DNA from: an uncultured Lachnospiraceae bacterium
Lineage (GTDB): Bacteria > Bacillota > Clostridia > Lachnospirales > Lachnospiraceae
NCBI GenBank assembly: GCA_910588875.1
Contig: CAJURT010000008.1
Coordinates: 47,211 to 111,210, forward strand
Reading direction: 5' to 3'
DNA: 64,000 nt
Part shown: positions 51,256 to 58,330 of the stretch, one piece after another
Position numbering within the stretch: the first letter of the stretch is position 1
How the letters are laid out: each line of letters begins with the position of its first letter
Translations under genes and position numbers: made by a program
The notes under the pieces: generated by a model
Databases searched by the model: none
What the model saw: only the letters and a program-made list of their open reading frames with translations
Told to the model about the DNA's origin: nothing

Positions 51256-52164
51256 TCATTGTCCATCAAAATAATCCACCACTATGCTTCCCATAGCGCA
51301 TTCCAGTTCTGCCTTCTTTCCGGCTTCATGGCCAATCTTTGTCTTTTGGTTCAGGCCCACATACTCCTTTGGCTCAGGCCCGCCCAGGGAAATCATCCCG
51401 GCGGAACATTCCAGTTCATAATCAAAATCCTCCCGCACCCCTTTCAGGGTCAGCAAAATTTCCCCAAGGCCGCATTCCGCTGAAACCTTCTCCGTCACAT
51501 CGGCCCGGCAGAGGATCTGCCCGGCATCTGCCTCCAATTCCAGTCTGTCGGCCTTCCCCTTCTTTACCTCGATCTGCCCGGCATTCACCTGCAGAGAGAT
51601 CTCTTCGGCCTCCATAGCCTCTGCCAGGCATTCCCCGGCGTTGACCTCAATCTCAATCTCCTTTAAGGGGCTTTTTGCCGGAACCTGGACCGTAACCGTG
51701 TTCCTGAAACTCAGGCCGTCCCTTTTGCGCTTTTCCGGATAGGTGATCTTTAAAGTATCCCCTTCCTGCCGGTATTCATAATCTTCCCCGTCATCTCCTC
51801 TGAGAATCCTCACCTGCCCGTCCGACAATTCCTCGGATTCCCGGAAAATCACCATGCCGGCGATATCTGCCTCCAGTTCCCGGATCCCCTCATATACATT
51901 TACTTTCGTTAAAGGAAGTTCCTGGCTTCCCGGTTCCAAAAGGGGCGTTTTATCCATATATTCTATGGCCTCCAGGCCTTCTTCCTGGCACAGTCTCTGG
52001 TCTTTATGCCACTCTTCCCACCGGCCGTCCCAACGGTCAGCCGCCCTCAACGCCTGCCCCAGATAATAGCCGCCGTCCATCATGGCTCCTGCCGTGATAA
52101 CGCCAATCCCCAGCAGGCAAAACACTGCCGAGAGGATCAGCATCCATTTTATCAGTTTTTTCAT
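51256..52164 (-). CDS. DUF4097-type putative adhesin/envelope protein
   Basis: 302 aa. N-terminal membrane segment (~6-28), then a beta-solenoid-like domain with repeated VNAGE/VNAGQ/ADAGQ units (e.g. IEIEVNAGECLAEAM, SLQVNAGQIEVKKG, LELEADAGQILCRA), as in DUF4097/LiaF-like proteins. Start overlaps the HAAS gene stop by 4 bp. Envelope-stress role inferred from family and operon. Confidence 0.82.
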   Translation of the reverse strand: MKKLIKWMLILSAVFCLLGIGVITAGAMMDGGYYLGQALRAADRWDGRWEEWHKDQRLCQEEGLEAIEYMDKTPLLEPGSQELPLTKVNVYEGIRELEADIAGMVIFRESEELSDGQVRILRGDDGEDYEYRQEGDTLKITYPEKRKRDGLSFRNTVTVQVPAKSPLKEIEIEVNAGECLAEAMEAEEISLQVNAGQIEVKKGKADRLELEADAGQILCRADVTEKVSAECGLGEILLTLKGVREDFDYELECSAGMISLGGPEPKEYVGLNQKTKIGHEAGKKAELECAMGSIVVDYFDGQ

Positions 52165-52943
52165 CTCCTTCCCCCTTTCTTTCGGTGTAACAGACGGTTA
52201 AACCAGTCTGTCGCGCCACAGATACAAAAAGGAATCAGCTTCCCATATACCACCACAGAAACCGCAATCCCCAGAAACGCCAGCCCCATCACAAATATCC
52301 CAAAACCGATAAGCAGCAGCCCGCTCCAGGGATAGGCAAACATCATCCCTCCTCCCAGCACCAGCAAGGCCACCGCGCCGATCCACGCCGTCACGGTAAG
52401 GACCCCGGACAATAAAACCAGTGCCAAAAGCAATATCAGCAGAGCCGCCCCAATCCCGGCTATCCCTCCGCCGATCCCCAGCAGAATCGGTGAAGCCATA
52501 CAAAGGATCGCCAGCAGCAAAACCACCTTCAAAACCCGGCTTGCCGGGCTTCCCTTTGCCAAAAAACCTCTGTCCGGGCCCGCTCCTTTCCTCTGCTGCC
52601 CATCACCTCCCCCGGCATCCGCTCCTCCCTGCTGCCATTGGCCATCGGCATCTGTCCTTTCCTTCCTCTCTGCCACCTGGTACCTGGGATCCCGGAAACG
52701 TTCATCCTGGTACCCGCTCTCCGTGAATTCCCCTCCGTTTTCCAGATCCCCTCCCAAATCCGCACGGATGATCGCAGCCACCCTCTCCGGGCTGCCAAAC
52801 TCCGAGATCACTTCCGCCTCGTGCTCATCCCCGGCATCCTCCAGGTAATCCCGATAATAGGCGATGGCATCTTCCTTCTCCTCCTCCGGAATATCCTGCA
52901 GAAGATATTCCAATTCCTTCATAAAATCCTTCCTGTCCATCAA
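52161..52943 (-). CDS. HAAS/DUF1700 domain membrane protein
   Basis: 260 aa. N-terminal HAAS domain (~1-65): FMKELEYLLQDIPEEEKEDA and YYRDYLEDAG, then SEFGSPERVAA. A long Gly/Gln/Asp-rich linker (~80-125) follows, then four membrane segments (~135-245). HAAS proteins often act with PadR regulators to sense or regulate membrane proteins. Overlaps both neighbours by 4 bp, showing tight coupling padR-HAAS-DUF4097. Confidence 0.85.
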   Translation of the reverse strand: MMDRKDFMKELEYLLQDIPEEEKEDAIAYYRDYLEDAGDEHEAEVISEFGSPERVAAIIRADLGGDLENGGEFTESGYQDERFRDPRYQVAERKERTDADGQWQQGGADAGGGDGQQRKGAGPDRGFLAKGSPASRVLKVVLLLAILCMASPILLGIGGGIAGIGAALLILLLALVLLSGVLTVTAWIGAVALLVLGGGMMFAYPWSGLLLIGFGIFVMGLAFLGIAVSVVVYGKLIPFCICGATDWFNRLLHRKKGGRR

Positions 52944-53257
52944 TCTGCCTCCTCAAGTATCCTGGAAATTCTCTGGGAATAAACGCTCCACTCTCCACGG
53001 TATAGGTTCAGCTGCAGCCTCCCGCTCTCCGTAATCCGGTAATACCTCCGGTTCCTGCCGTCAATCGCCAGGTCATAACTCTCCAGGCAGTTCTCCTTTA
53101 ACAGCCTGCGAAGCACCGGGTATAAAGTGGATTCCGAGATATCAATGGCGCCCCGGACATCCTGGGTGATCTTATAGCCATAAGTCCCCTGCTGCTCCCG
53201 CGACACGACTGCCAGCACAATCGCATCCAGGAGCGCCGCTCCTGTATTAAATACCAT
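52940..53257 (-). CDS. PadR family transcriptional regulator
   Basis: 105 aa from the ATG at 53257 (CAGGAGAGG upstream). Winged helix with the PadR pattern LDAIVLAVVSREQQGTYGYKI, ISESTLYPVLRRLLKENCLE and RRYYRITESG. A short C-terminal helix completes the dimer interface. Most likely represses its own operon; a dyad sits between its -35 and -10. Confidence 0.92.
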   Translation of the reverse strand: MVFNTGAALLDAIVLAVVSREQQGTYGYKITQDVRGAIDISESTLYPVLRRLLKENCLESYDLAIDGRNRRYYRITESGRLQLNLYRGEWSVYSQRISRILEEAD

Positions 53258-53312
53258 GATTCCTCTCCTGTCCATGTCCTATTGTGCTTTATAATATTGT
53301 TTAAACACCTAT

Positions 53313-53341
53313 ATTATATATCATATAGTATTATATGTCAA
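53313..53341 (-). promoter_or_regulatory. Consensus sigma-A promoter with embedded dyad (padR operon)
   Basis: On the minus strand: TTGACA (53336-53341), 17-bp spacer, TATAAT (53313-53318), a perfect consensus. CTATAT and ATATAG flank the -10 in a 20-bp near-palindrome, a likely operator for PadR. A promoter this strong needs a repressor. Confidence 0.7.
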
Positions 53342-53377
53342 CAAAATATTTCTGGCAGAAGCAACTTTTTGCAAATA

Positions 53378-53431
53378 AGAGTCCTGCAAAGCAGGATTCT
53401 CCGCCTGGGGCGGGCCGCTTCGGCGGCGCCC
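53378..53431 (-). terminator. Tandem hairpins after the VanX-like gene
   Basis: AGAGTCCTGC (53378-53387) and GCAGGATTCT (53391-53400), one mismatch on the plus strand and a G-U pair in the minus-strand RNA, followed on the minus strand by TATTT. A GC-rich hairpin (53408-53431) lies just before it. 17 bp (53391-53407) are identical to 27362-27378. Ends the VanX-like/MBL transcript. Confidence 0.6.
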
Positions 53432-53498
53432 TTCCCTCTGACGCAAAAAACACGCGCATCCATTGCAGATACGCGCATCCTTTTCCATCCTCTGTTAT

Positions 53499-54569
53499 TC
53501 AGTTCACCGGGAAATCAAAATAAGTATCCGGATAAGGTTCCTCCTTCAGTGTATAATGCCACCACTCCGTGCTTATTGCCTTAAATCCATGGCGCAGCAT
53601 GGCCTCACGCAAGATACGGCGGTTTTTCTGCTGTTCGGCAGTCAGATTCCCCACATAATCGGAATGGGATCGTTTTCCAAAATAATCAAACACGCCGCCC
53701 ATGTCCGCTTCCTTCCCTGTTTCCATATCCAGCAGGGTCAGATCTATTGTGCTCCCCCTGCTATGGCCGGATCTGGCGCTGATGTATCCCTCCTCAAAAA
53801 GCCTGCTTTTTTCCACCTCCGGATAAAAGTATGGCTTCATCCTGGTATCTTCCTGATCCTTTGCCCACCTCACAAAATGATCCACTGCCATCTGAGGCCG
53901 GTAAGCGTCATAAACCTTCAGGCGGTAGCCTTGTTCCATCACATCATCACTGACCTTTTTCAGGGCAGAGGCCGCCTCCTCGGTAAGCAGGGCACATGGC
54001 TTCTCATAGCCGTCAATACGCTGGCCCACAAAATTATAGGTGGAATAGTAACGGATCTCCTGGACGATATCCGGAACTTCCTCCGCCAGCACCACAAAGC
54101 CTTGGGCATAAGCAGGAGATTCCCTTTCCGGGAAGCCGCCGCTTTCATCTCCTGGCGTTCCTCCCTGCTCTGCCTGCATTCCTTCCTGCTTTACTTGCCC
54201 CTCTTCCTGCTTTACCTGCTCCTCTTCCTGCTTTGCCTGCCCCTCTTCCTGCTTTGCCTGCCCTTCTTCCTGCTTTATCTGCTCTTCTCCTTGCTCTGCC
54301 TGCCCCTCTTCCTGCTTTATCTGCCCCTCTTCCTGCTTTACCTGTTCTTCTTCCTGCCGTACCTGGGTCTCTTCTTTCTTGCCTCCGGCTATGGCTTTCT
54401 CCTCACCCTCCTCCGAGGCATCCCTTATCCCCGTTTCCTGTCCTGCAAAAACTCTTTCCTGATCCTCTTTTGGGGCGTCTGCCGTTTTTGCACAGCCGCC
54501 TGCCCCTGCCAACACGAGGGCGGCCATCCAGGCCGCCGCCATCCTCCTGATCCCTTTTCCCATCATCAT
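53499..54569 (-). CDS. VanX-like D-Ala-D-Ala dipeptidase lipoprotein with heptad repeat linker
   Basis: 356 aa from the ATG at 54569, which overlaps the MBL gene stop (ATGA); a GTG at 54581 is possible. Signal peptide with a weak lipobox (AGGC). Acidic linker, then ten 7-residue repeats of the type KQEEGQ(A/V/I) (residues ~64-133), then an M15D peptidase domain (~150-356). Zinc and catalytic motifs SGHSRGSTIDLTL and STEWWHYT match VanX/DdpX. VanX normally cleaves free D-Ala-D-Ala; no vanH/vanA or regulator is nearby, so a wall-peptide recycling role is more likely than resistance. Confidence 0.88.
   Translation of the reverse strand: MMMGKGIRRMAAAWMAALVLAGAGGCAKTADAPKEDQERVFAGQETGIRDASEEGEEKAIAGGKKEETQVRQEEEQVKQEEGQIKQEEGQAEQGEEQIKQEEGQAKQEEGQAKQEEEQVKQEEGQVKQEGMQAEQGGTPGDESGGFPERESPAYAQGFVVLAEEVPDIVQEIRYYSTYNFVGQRIDGYEKPCALLTEEAASALKKVSDDVMEQGYRLKVYDAYRPQMAVDHFVRWAKDQEDTRMKPYFYPEVEKSRLFEEGYISARSGHSRGSTIDLTLLDMETGKEADMGGVFDYFGKRSHSDYVGNLTAEQQKNRRILREAMLRHGFKAISTEWWHYTLKEEPYPDTYFDFPVN
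54171..54380. repeat. Ten-copy 21-bp tandem repeat within the VanX-like gene
   Basis: Encodes consecutive heptads KKEETQV, RQEEEQV, KQEEGQI, KQEEGQA, EQGEEQI, KQEEGQA, KQEEGQA, KQEEEQV, KQEEGQV, KQEGMQA. Copies differ by a few bases, so the array is not newly expanded, but adjacent identical copies could slip. It makes a charged, extended spacer between the lipid anchor and the enzyme domain. Confidence 0.85.
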
Positions 54570-55450
54570 TCGTCCGGCCACTCTTCCTGCCCAACCTTCT
54601 CCAGCATACTCTTCATATTCACGGCATATGCCTGGTAGGGCTGATATTTCCTTATGCTTTCCGGCCAGTAATATTCTGCAAGGTTTCTGATCTTATCCTC
54701 CAGCAGAATGTCACGCTTCCCCTCTGCCCGGATCCTGCTCACTGCCTGCTCATGCTCTTTCATACAACGTTTCCATGTATCTTCGGCCCTTCTTTCCGGA
54801 GCAAACCCAGAATGGGCAAAAAGCAGAATATCCGCACCGAGCCCTCTCAGCTTAGACAGGGAATCCATTGACATGTGATACCCCAGCAAAAAGCAGGGGC
54901 TTAAACGTCCCCCTTCCATATATACCCCGGCGGTCTCCGCACAAACCAACAGCCGTTCCCCGCAAAAATCCCTCTCAACCAGGAAGGAAAAGCTATCCCG
55001 GGTATGCCCCGGGGTCTCTATTGCCGTTACCTTCCACTCACCAAGCCGGAAAACCTGCCCATCCGCCAGCACGCCGTCCGCATGCAAGTCCTCGTCCCGG
55101 TAAGACAGTCCGGCCACTCCCTGATCCACTGCCGCCGCCTCGTTCATCTCCCGGATCCGGCGCAAGGCAGACGGCTTTTCCAGGATATCCTTCCCATGGG
55201 GCGCTATGTATACCTTTACCCCAGGCCATCTCTTCCTGATATAAGGGATCCCTGAAACATGGTCAAAATGGCTATGTGTCAAAAACACATAATCCAGGGG
55301 CCTGCCGCCTAAAACCGATGCTGCACGTTCTGCCATTTTCTCCCCGCAGCAAGCCATCCCGGCATCAAACAAAAGACTTGTCTCCCCTGCCCCAAGGTAA
55401 ACATTCCCCGGGCAATCCCCGCTGACATCATAAATATAATCTCTGATCAT
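54566..55450 (-). CDS. MBL-fold metallo-hydrolase
   Basis: 294 aa. Metal-binding THSHFDHVSGIPY (HxHxDH), later TPGHTRDSFSF and the C-terminal FAHSGFAP histidine. Starts DYIYDVSGDCPGNVYLG-like, residue 3 onward, with TSLLFDAG. AAGGAGT precedes the ATG. Lies directly upstream of the VanX-like gene (4-bp overlap of stop and start), so the two are coupled. The substrate is unknown. Confidence 0.88.
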   Translation of the reverse strand: MIRDYIYDVSGDCPGNVYLGAGETSLLFDAGMACCGEKMAERAASVLGGRPLDYVFLTHSHFDHVSGIPYIRKRWPGVKVYIAPHGKDILEKPSALRRIREMNEAAAVDQGVAGLSYRDEDLHADGVLADGQVFRLGEWKVTAIETPGHTRDSFSFLVERDFCGERLLVCAETAGVYMEGGRLSPCFLLGYHMSMDSLSKLRGLGADILLFAHSGFAPERRAEDTWKRCMKEHEQAVSRIRAEGKRDILLEDKIRNLAEYYWPESIRKYQPYQAYAVNMKSMLEKVGQEEWPDE

Positions 55451-55529
55451 GCATACTCCTTACCTTTTCGGGCTTTCATCCTTGCTGCCGGACAGATTCC
55501 TCCGGAAGTTCCCCGGATTTGCTCCTGCC

Positions 55530-57662
55530 CTATCTGAAATACTGTGCCAGCACCTTCTCAATGGAATCCAGTTCCACCGGTTTGGCCACATGGCTGTTCA
55601 TCCCTGCCTGCAGGGAATTCTTCACATCCTCTGCAAGGGCATTGGCAGACAAAGCAACAATGGGAACCTTCCCCGCATCCTCCCTGTCCATCCCGCGTAT
55701 CTGGCGGGTGGCCTCATAGCCATCCATAATAGGCATCTGAATATCCATAAAAATCAAATCATAATACCCGCAGGGATGCTCCCCGAACATCTGCACCGCC
55801 TCCTGTCCGTCACAGGCAGTCTCCACCTGGACACCGGTGATGCCTATCAGTTCTACCGCTATCTCCATATTCAGTTCATTGTCCTCCACCAGCAAAACAC
55901 GCCTGGAGGTATAATCCAAAACCTCTTCTTCCCCGGCTTCTTCCGGGACCGCCACTTCATCCCCCTCCCTTTCCTCCACAGGAGGGGAAGCCTCTTTTTG
56001 CAGCTTCAGGCAAAACTCCACGGTAAAATAAGAACCTTTTCCCGGCTCGCTCTCGACAGAAATGCTTCCTCCCAGCAGATCCAGCAGGCTCTTTGTAATG
56101 GCAAGCCCTACCCCTGTGCCTGCTATCTTGCTGAAGGTGGTATTCCTGGCCCTTTCAAATGGCAAAAACACCCGTTCTAAAAATTCCGGTTCCATGCCAA
56201 TCCCGGTATCCCTGCACCGGAACCTGTAAATCCCCTTCCCTTCCCCGTCTTCCCCTGCCTGGGTCAGTTCCAGGAAAACCTTCCCACCGGAAGGTGTATA
56301 TTTTATGGCATTATCAATAATATTAAGCAGTATCTGCCTCACCCGGAGCGGATCCCCTACCACATATTCTTTCTCCAGCCGGACAGGCGCTATCTCCATC
56401 GTAAGGCCTGCCTCCTGTGCCTTGTGCCCCATAAACCCGGTGGCCTCACTGAAAATCCGGGAAATGCTAAAGCTTTCCTCTTTCAGGATATTGGCCCCCT
56501 GCTCAATCTGGGACATATCCATCACATCGCTGACCAGGCTGAGAAGATGGATGCCGGATATCCTGATTTTCTCCAGGCAGTCCTCAATCCTGGCCAGATC
56601 CCCTGTATTCTCCCTTGCTATGGACGTCAGACCGATAATCGCATTCAGGGGTGTCCGGATATCATGGGACATATCCATCAAAAACTGCCCCTTTGCCCTG
56701 TTGGCCTTGTCCGCCTCCTCCAGGGCTCTCTGCAGCTGGCTGGTATACTTCCTGCTCTCATGCATCTTAATCCCGTAAAAGACAGCCGCCATGACCAGGA
56801 TCGTCCCGGCCACCAGGCCTGAAAAAATCATGGTTCTTTTTAAAATATTGTTGGTTTGCACTGTGATCTCATTCTCCGGCACAATTGACACCAGAAGCCA
56901 CTCCGAGTCCGCCCGAAGAGGCTCATAACAAAATACCATCCCCTCTTTTTCATATATGAATTTTTCCCACCCGGAATCAAGCCCCTGTACAGCCTTTTGG
57001 AACTTTGCTATCCTGTCCGGGTCATTTTCCGTATCGGAAATCGTATCAAAAAGATTTCGGATGGCCTGATTGCTGTTTTTATGGGCCGGCCGGACCATGA
57101 TGCCCCCGTCCCGGTTCACCAAATAAGAAAAACCCTTATTGTCATAAAAGGACAAGGTAAACTGCTGGGCAATCTCCCTGGTACGGTATTCCTTTACCAG
57201 GTAGGCCTCGGTTCCGTCCTCAAAGAATACTTTAACAAAGATATCGAATACATCCTCCCCTGTCACGCTGCTGATATGGGAATCCAAAAGCCCCCTCTCA
57301 AGAGCAGTGTCCTTCAGGAAATCACTGACCGCCTGGTCCGGCTTTACGTTCTCCCGCACACTCCCCTTGTCCCGGAAATAGAGCACCACATCCGGTTCCA
57401 CTACCTGATACAAGGTCAAAACCAGCTTAAGTTCACTGGGCCTGGCCTGGACAATGTTCTCCCACATCACATCCAAGGCATCGAAATCCCCCTCCAGCTG
57501 GATATTCAGGGCATTCGCCCCCTGATGGGTACTCTCTGTTATCGTCCGGATGGAATTCATCCAAAGCTGGCTGCTGACCTGGTCCACAAACTGCCACGCC
57601 GCCATACCCAATGCCAGAATCAGTACCGCTACTGCCGCAAAAAATGTGCCTGCCCTCTTCAC
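55530..57662 (-). CDS. Hybrid sensor histidine kinase
   Basis: 710 aa from a GTG at 57662 with GGGGGA 7 nt upstream; a GTG at 57683 gives seven more. Membrane segment (~5-25), extracytoplasmic dCache-like sensor (~30-275), second membrane segment (~278-298), HisKA with the phospho-His in MDMSHDIRTPLNAIIGL, HATPase with NIIDNAIKYTP and DTGIGM, and a C-terminal receiver with acceptor Asp in LIFMDIQMPIMDGYEATRQI. No separate output regulator lies beside it, so its target is unknown. Confidence 0.9.
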   Translation of the reverse strand: MKRAGTFFAAVAVLILALGMAAWQFVDQVSSQLWMNSIRTITESTHQGANALNIQLEGDFDALDVMWENIVQARPSELKLVLTLYQVVEPDVVLYFRDKGSVRENVKPDQAVSDFLKDTALERGLLDSHISSVTGEDVFDIFVKVFFEDGTEAYLVKEYRTREIAQQFTLSFYDNKGFSYLVNRDGGIMVRPAHKNSNQAIRNLFDTISDTENDPDRIAKFQKAVQGLDSGWEKFIYEKEGMVFCYEPLRADSEWLLVSIVPENEITVQTNNILKRTMIFSGLVAGTILVMAAVFYGIKMHESRKYTSQLQRALEEADKANRAKGQFLMDMSHDIRTPLNAIIGLTSIARENTGDLARIEDCLEKIRISGIHLLSLVSDVMDMSQIEQGANILKEESFSISRIFSEATGFMGHKAQEAGLTMEIAPVRLEKEYVVGDPLRVRQILLNIIDNAIKYTPSGGKVFLELTQAGEDGEGKGIYRFRCRDTGIGMEPEFLERVFLPFERARNTTFSKIAGTGVGLAITKSLLDLLGGSISVESEPGKGSYFTVEFCLKLQKEASPPVEEREGDEVAVPEEAGEEEVLDYTSRRVLLVEDNELNMEIAVELIGITGVQVETACDGQEAVQMFGEHPCGYYDLIFMDIQMPIMDGYEATRQIRGMDREDAGKVPIVALSANALAEDVKNSLQAGMNSHVAKPVELDSIEKVLAQYFR

Positions 57663-57688
57663 ATGGCATCCCCCATTCCACACAAAAA

Positions 57689-58030
57689 TCAGTTCTTTTT
57701 CCGCAGCTTCCCGATGATCACGCTTGCAATAATGGCAAACTGCTTCCTTTTAATAGAATTGTCTGCTGATGTCACTTCCAGATACCCTCTCTCATCATAG
57801 CTGAAAAGCATATCCGTTATGATCATGCGCCACATGCGTTCATTCGATGCATGGATCCCTTTGGCAAGGTCATAAAAATCTTCGCAAAAAGAGTCAAACA
57901 CTTCTGCTTTCACTTTCGGATTGTAGGACTCAAATATTTTCGTGAACATTTTTCTGATATTTTCAATATCAAGTTCTCCGAATGTGACATTGCTCTGGTT
58001 GATTTCTTTGCTATAAGAATAATCGCTCAT
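57689..58030 (-). CDS. Hypothetical protein, divergent from the NACHT gene
   Basis: 113 aa from the ATG at 58030 (GAGGGAGA 9 nt upstream; longer starts to 58063 lack a site). Acidic N-terminal half and basic C-terminus (IKRKQFAIIASVIIGKLRKKN split across its end). Looks mostly helical. No motif recognised, no signal, no membrane segment. 26 bp upstream of the hybrid kinase start, so the two may be co-transcribed. It could be a partner or regulator of the kinase or of the NACHT gene it faces; the sequence does not decide. Confidence 0.6.
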   Translation of the reverse strand: MSDYSYSKEINQSNVTFGELDIENIRKMFTKIFESYNPKVKAEVFDSFCEDFYDLAKGIHASNERMWRMIITDMLFSYDERGYLEVTSADNSIKRKQFAIIASVIIGKLRKKN

Positions 58031-58207
58031 ATTCTGGCATCTCCCTCTTTGGATTTTTTCCATAACCGCAATTTTTTGTGTACACGGATTTTATTTGTAT
58101 TTTACCATTATCCGGGCCGGAATTCAATTAGATTTTCGTTTGCCGGGAACTGTCTGTGGAGGTGTTCCGGAATCAGCAAGATTTTTCACGCAAACGATAT
58201 ATTATAT

Positions 58208-58233
58208 GGTATAATCTCGTCAGAGATTATACC
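58208..58233 (+). promoter_or_regulatory. NACHT gene promoter with 11-bp perfect inverted repeat over the -10
   Basis: GGTATAATCTC (58208-58218), spacer GTCA, GAGATTATACC (58223-58233). The left arm contains an extended -10, TGGTATAAT (TATAAT 58210-58215); no good -35 is visible. The right arm spans the likely transcription start. 23 of 26 positions match 15957-15982. Confidence 0.65.
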
Positions 58234-58239
58234 TGCGCC

Positions 58240-58302
58240 GGTTTGCGTCCGTCCGAAGGGCGGACAATTACAAAAGCAAACCGTGTGTTCCTTTGTTCAC
58301 GG
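58240..58302 (+). other. Structured 5' leader of the NACHT gene
   Basis: Outer stem GGTTTGC (58240-58246) with GCAAACC (58276-58282) encloses a hairpin GTCCGTC/GGCGGAC (58247-58265, one G-U). A second hairpin CCGTG (58281-58285)/CACGG (58298-58302) shares the two C's of the outer stem, so the two cannot both form fully. It could be a switch or just a stable leader. Confidence 0.4.
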
Positions 58303-58330
58303 ATGGGATCCAAAAATACGGGAGAAAAAT

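Noticed and set aside
53499..54569. Vancomycin resistance determinant
   Set aside because: Only a VanX-like enzyme is present; there is no vanH, ligase or VanRS, and the protein appears exported.
53463..54638. Long plus-strand open frame with Leu/Pro-rich repeats
   Set aside because: It is the reverse of the KQEEGQ tandem repeat and VanX-like gene; it has no ribosome binding site or meaningful domain.
57851..58330. N-terminal extension of the NACHT reading frame
   Set aside because: It overlaps the divergent gene, the promoter and the leader hairpins; the ATG at 58331 has a good ribosome binding site.
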